Source: Oscillospiraceae bacterium (GTDB lineage: Bacteria > Bacillota > Clostridia > Oscillospirales > CAG-272). Taken from it: 50,152 nt of DNA. A program made the translations under genes and the position numbers. The stretch spans positions 1-50,152 of the forward strand of contig SVTX01000013.1 of the NCBI GenBank assembly GCA_015063545.1, given 5' to 3'. Shown here in pieces: positions 24,612 to 32,855 of this stretch (position 1 is its first letter; each line of letters starts with the position of its first letter). The notes under the pieces were generated by a model that was not told where the DNA came from, searched no databases, and was given only the letters and a program-made list of their open reading frames with translations.

Positions 24612-25079
24612 ATGACACTTACAGAAAGATGCGCTTATATAAAGGGACTTGCAGAAGGTCTTGACTTTGATAAGAAGGATACAGCTGAAGCAAAACTCAT
24701 CAAAGCTCTCATCGATCTTTGCACAGAAATGGCAGAGGAGATCGACGACGTTGAGTACGATATCGCTGAGCTTGCAGACTACTGCGAGGAGCTTGACGAG
24801 GATCTCGGTGATGTTGAGGAGGTTCTTCTCGACCTCGACGATGAGGATGATGATTGGGAGTGCGACGGGGATTGCGATTGCTGCGATATGTGCGATGAAT
24901 GCGAAGATTGCGATGACTGCGAGCTTTACGATGAGGAATACTACGAGATAGTTTGTCCTTCTTGCGGAGAAACAGTTTGCTTCGATGAATCCGTAAATGC
25001 CGAGGAGCTTGCTTGCCCCGCTTGCGGCGCAACACTCGGATGCATTGTTGAAGACGACGACGTAAATACAGTTGAATAA
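24612..25079 (+). CDS. CD1247-type N-terminal domain protein with Cys/Asp-rich linker and zinc ribbon
   Basis: About 155 residues. The N-terminal helix-hairpin (MTLTERCAYIKGLAEGLDF) resembles the short CD1247-like domain found in clostridial proteins. It is followed by a very acidic coiled region, then about 22 residues carrying eight cysteines among Asp/Glu (ECDGDCDCC, CDECEDCDDC), then a zinc ribbon with CPSCGETVC and CPACGATLGC. The function is unknown. The Cys cluster and ribbon point to metal binding. The ATG at 24600 lies in the AAAGGATGG ribosome binding site, so 24612 is chosen. Sits after efp but beyond a terminator; no separate promoter was recognised. Confidence 0.75.
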   Translation: MTLTERCAYIKGLAEGLDFDKKDTAEAKLIKALIDLCTEMAEEIDDVEYDIAELADYCEELDEDLGDVEEVLLDLDDEDDDWECDGDCDCCDMCDECEDCDDCELYDEEYYEIVCPSCGETVCFDESVNAEELACPACGATLGCIVEDDDVNTVE

Positions 25080-25086
25080 TATGTTT

Positions 25087-25140
25087 GAGGGGAACCTTTT
25101 TGAAAAAGGTTCCCCTCTCGCTTCTAAAAACTTTCAAAAA
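25087..25140 (+). repeat. Interspersed palindromic element, copy 2
   Basis: Hairpin GAGGGGAACCTTTTT / AAAAAGGTTCCCCTC (25087-25117), then a tail TAAAAACTTTCAAAAAG, the same plan as the element at 6084-6155. Confidence 0.75.
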
Positions 25141-25142
25141 GC

Positions 25143-25176
25143 AAGATCTCACCATAGCCGTGAGGTCTTATTTTTT
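25143..25176 (+). terminator. Terminator after the zinc-ribbon gene
   Basis: AGATCTCAC / GTGAGGTCT hairpin (one G-T pair), then TATTTTTT. Confidence 0.85.
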
Positions 25177-25185
25177 ATTAAGCGC

Positions 25186-25222
25186 AAAAATCCCCCCCGA
25201 GCTTTAAGCTCAGGGGGGTATT
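25186..25222 (-). terminator. Terminator of the giant lipoprotein gene
   Basis: On the reverse strand CCCCCCTGAGC / GCTCGGGGGG hairpin followed by ATTTTT. Confidence 0.9.
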
Positions 25223-25253
25223 TATGTTTTAGTTAAATTAGATCTAACTTATA

Positions 25254-28200
25254 TTAGAGACCTGCGATCTCCATCATATCAGCCTCTGCCTGGTTACCGT
25301 AGAATCCGATAACTGCTGCTGCATTTGCTGTTGCGCTGTCGATCTTATTAACCTCTACTCTTGCGTCAGCAATGTAGTTCTTAAGCTCTGCCTTGATTGT
25401 TGCATCAGATGTCTGAGCATCAATTGCTACGTATGCATTATATACCTTAACGAGAGCTTCGTACTTAACTGCAACGAGTGCGCAATCATCAACCTTCTTA
25501 AGCTGTGCGGAAGTGAAGCATCCTCTGTAGTCGCCATCGTTGAGTGTCTTAAAGTCTGCAAGCTTAGTCTGGATTGCTACAACTGCTGCTGCATATGTAT
25601 CCTTTTCACCTACGTTTGCGAAGTAAGGAGCGGATGCATCATCACCAAGCGTGGGCACTGCGAGAGCTGCAATATCAGCAATGATCTCATTCTTAAGTGT
25701 CTCAAGCTCAGCGAGCTTAGCCTCAGCTGCTACGAGGGCTGCGGGATCTACAACTGTGCCGTTCTCTGCATTCTGCTCAACGTTGTTGTTTGCACATGCC
25801 TTAACCCACTTGTCGTAGTCTGCTCTGAGAGTTGTTACTGTATTCTTGGAATCTGTTGTGATAGTACCAAGGTTGTTGATTCTATCCTGAAGTGCTACTG
25901 CCTGAGCTGCGAGATCAGCGATGAGAGCCTCACGCTCTGCAATAAGCTCTACGAGTTTAGCTTCAAGCTCTGTGAGCTTTGCTTCCTCTACAGCTGTACC
26001 GACATCTGTAAGGTCGTTTGCTGCTGCGTAATCAGCTGTGATCACACCGTATACGTCGAACCATGCTCTTACTGCTTTAAGTGCTGTCTCAGAGTAGATG
26101 AGGTTTTCTGTTCCTGCGAAGAGATCCTGAACGTGGTCTGTGTAGCAAGCTGCCCAATCTGCCTGAGCAGTTGCAAGCCATGCCTTGTATGCTGTATCAA
26201 TACTGTTAACTGTTGTGATGAGCATTTCGTGTGTGAGCGCACCCTCAGATCTCCAATCGAGAACGAATGCAACACCGTCGGGATCCGTTGCAAGACCGAT
26301 CCATGTGTTACGTGCAACCTTAGCTGCTGCGATATCTGCTGCTGTTTCGAACTTGTAGCCGCCCTCAACTGCTGCCTGGAGTGCTTCCATAGCTGCTGTT
26401 ACATCGTCAGCTGCAGTGATAAGGTGAGCGATCTGAGCCTCAAATTCTGTATTGATAGCATCAAATGCAGCCTCATCAATGAGTTCTCTGATCTCAGCGT
26501 ATGCTTCAGCGTTAGCCTCTGCTGTGAACTCTGCGTAGAGTGCATCAAGTCTTTCTACCCATGTAGCAGATGCTGCTCTGTAAGCCTTAATAACTTCGAA
26601 CTCAGCCTTTACGCCTTCAATTGTTGTGAACTCAGCGCTGTCAAGAATTGTTGCAACTGCGTCTGCATCAGCAACGATTGCTGCGAGAGTCAAGTACTGA
26701 TCTTCAACTGCACAGAATGCTGTCTCTGCCTCAACAAGTGCTGCAACGATCTCGGAATCTCCGTGGAGAGCTGCCATGTAATCGCGGTTATCAACGAATG
26801 CAACATAGTCTGCTCTGATATCAGCAATATCTGCGCCGCCGTTTGCAACATCATCATAGATAGCTGCGAGGTTGTCGATATATGCGTTCATACGAGCTGT
26901 AAGCTCAGCTGCGTAAATGTCAACGTACTTAGCATAGTATGCAGCGAGAACTTCGTCGTATGCTGCGATAAGCTCTGTCACGTCTGCTGTGATTGTATCA
27001 ATGTATGTGCGAGTATTATCGATAATTGCCTTGTCATCAAGGAGATCGAGAAGGTCGTCTGCTGCATCGATGCCCGCCTGTGCAAGATCGAAGAATGCGA
27101 TTACGAGATCTGCCTTTACAACGTTAATTGCATCTGTGAGTGCTGTTGTATCTATAACAAATTCTGCGTCTGCAGCGTAATCAGCGATAACTGTATCGAT
27201 AGCTGCGAGTGCCTTCTTAACATTGTCAAGAGCTGTAACGTCAGCTGCTGCGTCAAGATCAGCTGCTGCGAATGCGATCATCTTGTATACAACGTTTGCT
27301 CTTGTTGCGTTATAAGCTGCAACAACATTTGCTGTATCAACGGGGATAAGCGTATCTGCCGCAAGATCAGCGATGAGAGCTCTGAGCTCATCAAGATCTG
27401 CGTTGACTGCATCGAGACCTGCAAGGTCTGCTACTGCATCAAGGTCAGCATCTATACCTGCGTTAATGTATGCAACAACTGCTACTCTGAGTTCATTGTA
27501 CTTAGCAACGTCTGCGCCAAGGTCAACAATTCTGATTCTTGCCTCGAAGAGGTTCTTCACAGCGCCGTATTCGCCGTCGATATCACCTTCAGCGATCTTA
27601 GCCTCTGCATATCCGAGAAGCTCATCAATAGTAGCCTGCTTAAGAGCTGTATAATCCTCTGCAAGTGTAGTGCCTTCAACTGCTACGTTGATATCAACTA
27701 CGATCTCAGCATCAGCTGCAAGCTCATCAATAGCATCAGCTACGAGTTCAACGTATACTTCTGCTGCATTGATGTCATCAATGTTGTTAGAATCTGCAAC
27801 CATAACACTTACGAAACGTGCAAGTGTCTTAACTGTGTAAAGTCTTACTGTGTTGTACTCTGCAACGAGTTCATCAGCATACTCACCGTCAGCGATGATA
27901 GCAAGTATCTCTGCTCTTGCGATATCAAGATTCTCCCAAACAGCTGCGAGAGCATCTACGTCTCTAGCATCTGCGCGGTTCATCTCTGCCTGTGCGATGT
28001 AAGAGAGAACGTACTCTATTCTTGCATCGTAGTATGCATCCCAAAGCTCATCGTACTTGTCGTTGAGGTTTACAACAACACCGTCGATGATAAGGTTAGC
28101 CTCAAGACCCTTAGCTGCGATAGCATCAAGACCGGGCTTGTATGTGCCTGCGCCGGGAACAAATGCCTCACCGTTCTTAGCCATATCGAGATTTGCTCTG

Positions 28201-29831
28201 ATAACTGCAAGATCGGGTGTTTCCTTAGCGAGTTCTTCTATAACGGCATCAAGGTAACCGTTGATTCTGTTAAGATTGTCAAGCTCATTGGATCTAACGT
28301 TCTCGATAGTTGCGAAGAACGCATCCTTAATAGCTGTAACTTCAGCTACAGTAAGAGCTCTGTAAAGACGAACCTGTGTAGAAGCATATTCTCTTTCGAT
28401 GTCAACATCTACCATGTTGCCTTCAGCATCGATAACGTACATGTTACCGTAGCTTCCCTTGCATGCTTCCCAAAGCTGGTATGTAACATAGATTTCGTGC
28501 CATGCAGCAACAACAACCTCTGTTGTATTCTTATATTCAGCGATAGTAGCGAAGAGATCTGCGATCTGAGCATTGATGTCTGCGATCTGGCCCGCAACAT
28601 TTCCGTCCATGTTTGTGATATCTTCACGGATGTCTGCGATTGTGTCCTTAATGGATACATCCTCGCCCTTGAATGCTTCTTCGATGGAATTGATCTTGTT
28701 TGTGAGTTCTTCCTTAAGATCGGAAACTGCCTTTGCAAGAGCAGCGTCAGCGTCAGCTACTGCCTTATCAAGAGCCGCCTTAAGCTCGCCGTCTGCTGCA
28801 GCCGCTGCAGCCTCAGCTGCCGCGATAGCAGATCTAACATCTGCAAAGTTCTCGTCTGTCTTGCCGGAGAGAGCTGCGATTGTTCTGTTGAGCTCTGCCT
28901 TAAGGTTATCAATTGCACCGTTAAGAGCTACGGAAGCCTCAGCAATCGTCTGCTCAAGTGCTGCCTTGAGGTCTGCGTTTGCAATAGCCTCTGCATTTAC
29001 TGCTGCCTCAAGAGCTGCGTTAAGAGCAGCAATTTCTGCAGCGCAATTTGCATCGTTAGCGTCGATCTTAGCGTTGAGCTTTGCTACTGCGTCAGCAAGG
29101 TCTGCCTTAACTCCGTCAATAGCTGCGTTGAGGGTAGCCTGTGCTGCTGCGATAGCTGCGTTAAGCTCTGCCTTGAGTGCCTCGTCAGCCGCTACTGCAG
29201 CTTCCTTAGCTGTCAAAATAGCAGCGTTAAGTGTTGCAACTTCTGCGTCGATCTTTGCATTGTTGTTTGCAATAGCTGCCTCGAGAGCCGCCTTAGCTGC
29301 CGCGAGGTCTGCAGCAACCTGTTCAACATCTCCCTTAACTGCCTCGATAGCTGCATTGAGAGCAGCCTGTGCTGCTGCGATAGCTGCGTTAAGTTCTGCC
29401 TTAAGATCAGCATCTGCCTTGCTAAGAAGCTTCTCTGCTGCATCGATTGCAGACGTAAGAGCTGCTACTTCTACGCTGATGCTTGTGCTGTTAGCATTGA
29501 TCTTTGCGTCGAGAGCTATCTGAGCATCACTGAGTGCCTTCTGGATATTAGCGATCTCAGTCTTAAGCGCTTCATTTATAGCTGCATCGTTTTCATCAAC
29601 CTTGTTTCCAAGGTCACCAATCTGAGTGTCAACCTCAGACTTGTTTGTGTCCACTTTGTCATTGAGATCCTTAAGATCTGTCTCAATGTCCTTCTGATCT
29701 GCGGCAACATCGTCCTTATAGGAGCTGAGGTCCGCAGCCACATCGTTAACCTTACAGCCCGACATGCAAACTACAAGCGCGAGCAAAAGAGCAACGATGC
29801 TCACCGAAATTTTAAGAAAATTACGGTTCAT
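25254..29831 (-). CDS. Giant Ala/Asp-rich helical-repeat surface lipoprotein
   Basis: About 1525 residues. The start at 29831 (MNRNFLKISVS) follows GGAGG; 11 upstream in-frame codons are excluded. Signal peptide with lipobox-like CMSGC (Cys26), so probably lipid-anchored outside the membrane. Residues about 30-430 are heptad-rich coiled coil (ELNAAIAAAQAALNAAI) with four diverging repeats. Residues about 430-1525 are acidic, Ala/Asp/Glu/Ile-rich helical repeats of roughly 70-80 residues (for example DLDAVADLAGLDAV and DLDAAADVTALDNV). Few lysines, few cysteines, no enzymatic motif. No family recognised with confidence; FIVAR-like or tape-measure-like surface spacers are comparisons only. Codon use is narrow (GCT/GCA alanine). 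Single gene with promoter and terminator. Confidence 0.85.
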   Translation of the reverse strand: MNRNFLKISVSIVALLLALVVCMSGCKVNDVAADLSSYKDDVAADQKDIETDLKDLNDKVDTNKSEVDTQIGDLGNKVDENDAAINEALKTEIANIQKALSDAQIALDAKINANSTSISVEVAALTSAIDAAEKLLSKADADLKAELNAAIAAAQAALNAAIEAVKGDVEQVAADLAAAKAALEAAIANNNAKIDAEVATLNAAILTAKEAAVAADEALKAELNAAIAAAQATLNAAIDGVKADLADAVAKLNAKIDANDANCAAEIAALNAALEAAVNAEAIANADLKAALEQTIAEASVALNGAIDNLKAELNRTIAALSGKTDENFADVRSAIAAAEAAAAAADGELKAALDKAVADADAALAKAVSDLKEELTNKINSIEEAFKGEDVSIKDTIADIREDITNMDGNVAGQIADINAQIADLFATIAEYKNTTEVVVAAWHEIYVTYQLWEACKGSYGNMYVIDAEGNMVDVDIEREYASTQVRLYRALTVAEVTAIKDAFFATIENVRSNELDNLNRINGYLDAVIEELAKETPDLAVIRANLDMAKNGEAFVPGAGTYKPGLDAIAAKGLEANLIIDGVVVNLNDKYDELWDAYYDARIEYVLSYIAQAEMNRADARDVDALAAVWENLDIARAEILAIIADGEYADELVAEYNTVRLYTVKTLARFVSVMVADSNNIDDINAAEVYVELVADAIDELAADAEIVVDINVAVEGTTLAEDYTALKQATIDELLGYAEAKIAEGDIDGEYGAVKNLFEARIRIVDLGADVAKYNELRVAVVAYINAGIDADLDAVADLAGLDAVNADLDELRALIADLAADTLIPVDTANVVAAYNATRANVVYKMIAFAAADLDAAADVTALDNVKKALAAIDTVIADYAADAEFVIDTTALTDAINVVKADLVIAFFDLAQAGIDAADDLLDLLDDKAIIDNTRTYIDTITADVTELIAAYDEVLAAYYAKYVDIYAAELTARMNAYIDNLAAIYDDVANGGADIADIRADYVAFVDNRDYMAALHGDSEIVAALVEAETAFCAVEDQYLTLAAIVADADAVATILDSAEFTTIEGVKAEFEVIKAYRAASATWVERLDALYAEFTAEANAEAYAEIRELIDEAAFDAINTEFEAQIAHLITAADDVTAAMEALQAAVEGGYKFETAADIAAAKVARNTWIGLATDPDGVAFVLDWRSEGALTHEMLITTVNSIDTAYKAWLATAQADWAACYTDHVQDLFAGTENLIYSETALKAVRAWFDVYGVITADYAAANDLTDVGTAVEEAKLTELEAKLVELIAEREALIADLAAQAVALQDRINNLGTITTDSKNTVTTLRADYDKWVKACANNNVEQNAENGTVVDPAALVAAEAKLAELETLKNEIIADIAALAVPTLGDDASAPYFANVGEKDTYAAAVVAIQTKLADFKTLNDGDYRGCFTSAQLKKVDDCALVAVKYEALVKVYNAYVAIDAQTSDATIKAELKNYIADARVEVNKIDSATANAAAVIGFYGNQAEADMMEIAGL
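28713..29405 (-). repeat. Coding repeats in the coiled-coil part of the giant lipoprotein
   Basis: Four repeats begin with LKAEL or LKAAL at residues 143, 219, 288 and 350 (DNA 29405, 29177, 28970, 28784). Spacings are 76, 69 and 62 residues (228, 207 and 186 bp), each one heptad shorter than the one before. Confidence 0.88.
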
Positions 29832-29938
29832 AAATACCTCCATTTTTTGTTTTTTGTCCTTCAAAAAACATTATTTTTTCAAGAATTTCTCAAAATAGAG
29901 ACAGTTAGCCCACTTTGAGACATTCTACCTTATTTACA

Positions 29939-29967
29939 AGTATAGCACAAACAAATTGAGTTGTCAA
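29939..29967 (-). promoter_or_regulatory. Promoter of the giant lipoprotein gene
   Basis: Reverse strand TTGACA (29962-29967), 17-bp spacer, TATACT (29939-29944). A leader of about 100 bases follows, containing TCTCAAA...TTTTGAGA arms. Confidence 0.85.
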
Positions 29968-30055
29968 GCATAAAAATATTTTTTTTGTATGAAATTTATA
30001 GGAAATATTTACCTTAATTTGTTATTTTGCACTAAAATGAGCTTATTTTCCCATA

Positions 30056-30090
30056 AAATAAGCCCGCCGACAAACATCAGCGGGCGCAAA
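30056..30090 (-). terminator. Terminator after ygiQ
   Basis: Reverse strand GCCCGCTGA / TCGGCGGGC hairpin followed by TTATTTT; end of the long reverse-strand block. Confidence 0.82.
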
Positions 30091-32049
30091 TTATCGTCTT
30101 TTCGAGGTTTTTTTGTTTAAGGTTGCTTTTTTTGCGGTATTTTGAGAAGATCGCTCTTTTTTCGAGTGAGGATTTTTGCTGTTCCTGTTATTTTTTGAAA
30201 CGGAATTGCAGTTTGAATTCCTTTGAGAGGGTTTTGACGCATGATGTCCGCCCTCCGCTCTTACAAGACACTCCTTGGTGTTTCCGATAAGGTCCTCTCT
30301 TCCCGCCGCCTTCAACGCCTCTCGCACAAGCGGAGCGTTTTGAGGACGGTTGAACTGAAGCAACGCCCTCTGGAGCTGTTTTTCCCGATAATCAACAGCG
30401 ACATACACTTTTTTCATGTTCATCGGATTTATTCCCGTATAGTACATGACAGTAGACGCTGTTCCGGGCGTAGGGTAATAATCCTGCACCTGTTCCGGCG
30501 CATAGTTATCGCGTTTGAGGCACACCGCAAGCTCCACCGCATCCTGCAATGTCGAGCCGGGATGGCTTGACATAAGATACGGAACGAGATATTGCTCCTT
30601 GCCAACCTCTCGGCAAAGCTCAAAATATTTCTTGCGAAAGCCCTCATATATATTAAATGAAGGTTTTCCCATGCAAGACAGCACGCCGGACGAGCAATGC
30701 TCGGGCGCTACTTTAAGCTGTCCTGACACGTTGTCTCGCACAAGCTTTCTGAAAAACGCATCGGATTTGTCGTACATAAGATAATCAAAGCGTATTCCCG
30801 AACGAATAAATACCTTTTTTACCTTTGGCAACGCTTCTATCTCTTCAATTAACCGTATATATTCCGTGTGGTCTGCCTTAAGGTTCTTGCACGGAGTGGG
30901 CGCAAGACATTTTCTGCTTGGACAAACGCCATCCTTTAGCTGCTTATCGCAGGACGGATATCGGAAATTTGCCGTGGGGCCGCCCACGTCGTGTATGTAT
31001 CCCTTAAAATCGGGCATTTCGGTTATAAGCTTCGCCTCACGAACACAAGACTCTATGCTCCTGGAGCGTACCGTTCTTCCCTGATGGAATGCCAAAGCGC
31101 AGAAATTACACGCGCCAAAACATCCTCGGTTGTGCGTGATGGAGAATCTTACCTCCTCAATAGCGGGAACCCCGCCATCCTTTTCGTACATAGGGTGATA
31201 AGTCCTTGCATACGGCAGGCTGTATACCCAGTCAAGCTCTTCTCTTTCAAGTGGCGGCATAGGGGGATTCTGGACAAGCATTTTGTTGTCGTACATCTCA
31301 CATATAGCCTGTCCGTTTATGGAATCCTGATTTTTGTACTGCACACCGAATGCCTCTGCATATGCGCGTTTATCTTCCTTTAATATATTGTAGTCAAAAG
31401 TAGCCGCAACGGGATAGTTGACCTTATCCTCGGGAGAACAAAGATAAACTGTGCCTCTGACATCACGTATTTTTTTTACGGGAACGCCCTTGTCAAGAAT
31501 CTCGGCTATACGGATAAGAATATTTTCTCCCATTCCGTACGTCAGAATATCCGCGCGGCTGTCCACAAGAACAGAGCGTCGAACTTTATTATCCCAATAA
31601 TCGTAGTGCGCAAAACGTCGGAGTGACGCTTCAAGTCCGCCGAGTATTATCGGCACGTCTCCGTATGCTTCGCGTATGCGGTTTGAATACACTATCGTCG
31701 GACGGTCGGGACGGAATCCGCATTTTCCCCCCGGCGAATAGTAATCGTTACTTCTTTTCTTTTTTGCAGCGGTGTAATGCGCCACCATTGAATCTATATT
31801 TCCCGCGCTTACAAGAAATCCCAGCCTCGGTCTGCCGAATCTTTTAAAATCCTCACATGACTTGTAATCGGGCTGAGAGAGAACGGCTACGCGATAGCCC
31901 TTGGCTTCAAGAACTCTCGTTATTATCGCCGCGCCAAAGGTTGGGTGATCCACGTATGCATCTCCGCACACGTACACAAAGTCCGGCGCATCCCAGCCGC
32001 GCTCTCTCATCTCTGTTGCATTTACGGGAAGAAATCTGTTATCCTTCAT
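30091..32049 (-). CDS. ygiQ: YgiQ family radical SAM protein
   Basis: 652 residues. N-terminal B12-binding-like domain (FVYVCGDAYVDHPTFG, IILGGLEASLRRFAHYDYWD), radical SAM core with the [4Fe-4S] cysteines in RGCFGACNFCALAFHQGR, and a C-terminal YgiQ region (GPTANFRYPSCDKQ, then VAPEHCSSGVLSCMGKPS). The C-terminal tail is basic and low in complexity (Ser/Asn/Lys-rich). The reaction is not known. Last gene of the block, 18 bp after the spoVM stop; membership of that block is positional only. Confidence 0.93.
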   Translation of the reverse strand: MKDNRFLPVNATEMRERGWDAPDFVYVCGDAYVDHPTFGAAIITRVLEAKGYRVAVLSQPDYKSCEDFKRFGRPRLGFLVSAGNIDSMVAHYTAAKKKRSNDYYSPGGKCGFRPDRPTIVYSNRIREAYGDVPIILGGLEASLRRFAHYDYWDNKVRRSVLVDSRADILTYGMGENILIRIAEILDKGVPVKKIRDVRGTVYLCSPEDKVNYPVAATFDYNILKEDKRAYAEAFGVQYKNQDSINGQAICEMYDNKMLVQNPPMPPLEREELDWVYSLPYARTYHPMYEKDGGVPAIEEVRFSITHNRGCFGACNFCALAFHQGRTVRSRSIESCVREAKLITEMPDFKGYIHDVGGPTANFRYPSCDKQLKDGVCPSRKCLAPTPCKNLKADHTEYIRLIEEIEALPKVKKVFIRSGIRFDYLMYDKSDAFFRKLVRDNVSGQLKVAPEHCSSGVLSCMGKPSFNIYEGFRKKYFELCREVGKEQYLVPYLMSSHPGSTLQDAVELAVCLKRDNYAPEQVQDYYPTPGTASTVMYYTGINPMNMKKVYVAVDYREKQLQRALLQFNRPQNAPLVREALKAAGREDLIGNTKECLVRAEGGHHASKPSQRNSNCNSVSKNNRNSKNPHSKKERSSQNTAKKATLNKKTSKRR

Positions 32050-32067
32050 TTTTGCTCCGAATGTAAT

Positions 32068-32157
32068 TTACTTTTTTGGTTTGTCCTTCTGTATTTTAAA
32101 AACCTTTCTCAGTATTGGGGAAACTATCCCCGGCGCGCGCACAAGAACTATTTTCAT
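32068..32157 (-). CDS. spoVM: Stage V sporulation protein M (SpoVM), 29 codons
   Basis: Small reverse-strand frame MKIVLVRAPG...KPKK with a CGGAGG ribosome binding site eight bases before the ATG. B. subtilis SpoVM is a 26-residue amphipathic helix beginning MKFYTIKLPK with an essential proline at position 9. Here Pro is also residue 9, the length is similar, and basic and hydrophobic residues alternate (PILRKVFKIQK). In B. subtilis spoVM directly follows thiN, exactly as here. SpoVM marks the convex forespore surface and anchors SpoIVA for coat assembly. Too short to be found by ordinary length cut-offs. Confidence 0.87.
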   Translation of the reverse strand: MKIVLVRAPGIVSPILRKVFKIQKDKPKK

Positions 32158-32224
32158 ATCAGCACCTCCGAATATGATTTTGTTGCCGTCTCATAAACAG
32201 GATATGCTGAAAACTCTCGTTTGG

Positions 32225-32854
32225 TTAAATATCTCTCGATTCTATCACCAGAATCCCGCCTTTTTTAACGGTTATGAGCGCCGCGTTTCCTTCAATCTCG
32301 TTTGATACCGCAAATTGAAGCTTTCTGTCAAGCGTCTTATTTTTGAGAGGATATTTTGCGCCTTCTATGCTCACGCCCTTTGCAATATCTGTCGCAATAA
32401 GTGAAAAATATTTATAGCCCTGTCCGGAAAGCAGAATGTGATTTGTGTTTTTAACATACGACACCCTATTCTGCCCGTTCAAGATTATGCCGCGAATGTG
32501 TCTTTCGTGCAGGCCCTCAAGTATCGCCAGCATTGAAAGCGCATGGTCAAGTCTACCCGATGTTGAACCTACTATAGTTATCTGAGTTGCCCCCATCCGA
32601 ACCGCTTTTTCCACAGCAAGCTGCGTGTCGGTCAGATCTTTTTTTGCCGGCACCTGCAAGATCTCATCGACATCTTTGGGCAATTCACCCGCAAGAGAGT
32701 CGAAATCTCCTATAAGAATATTTACTTTTACTCCCATATTTTTGGCATTGTTATATCCCGAATCCGCAGCTATAACGATATCCCCGTCCTGCGGCTTTTC
32801 CTGTATGTACTCGGCAAATATCTCTCCGCCCGTATAAACAAAAGCTCTTTTCAT
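32225..32854 (-). CDS. thiN: Thiamine diphosphokinase
   Basis: Transfers pyrophosphate from ATP to thiamine, giving the cofactor thiamine diphosphate. 209 residues, usual length. Motifs: AADSGYNNAKNMG, IGDFDSL, KKDLTDTQLAVEKA (Asp/Thr/Asp substrate block) and GSTSGRLDHALS. Its start lies one base after the rsgA stop, so the two are translationally coupled. The rpe gene found between rsgA and thiN in B. subtilis is absent. Confidence 0.95.
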   Translation of the reverse strand: MKRAFVYTGGEIFAEYIQEKPQDGDIVIAADSGYNNAKNMGVKVNILIGDFDSLAGELPKDVDEILQVPAKKDLTDTQLAVEKAVRMGATQITIVGSTSGRLDHALSMLAILEGLHERHIRGIILNGQNRVSYVKNTNHILLSGQGYKYFSLIATDIAKGVSIEGAKYPLKNKTLDRKLQFAVSNEIEGNAALITVKKGGILVIESRDI

Positions 32855-32855
32855 A

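Noticed and set aside
26133..29918. A 1261-codon open frame on the forward strand, antisense to the giant lipoprotein, rich in Cys and Ser
   Set aside because: It is the mirror of GCA/GCT alanine codons read on the other strand. No signal, domain or ribosome binding site supports it, and the reverse-strand frame has promoter, lipobox and terminator.
32140..32224. Sigma-E promoter before spoVM
   Set aside because: CATATTC resembles a -10 element, but no -35 element lies at the right distance.
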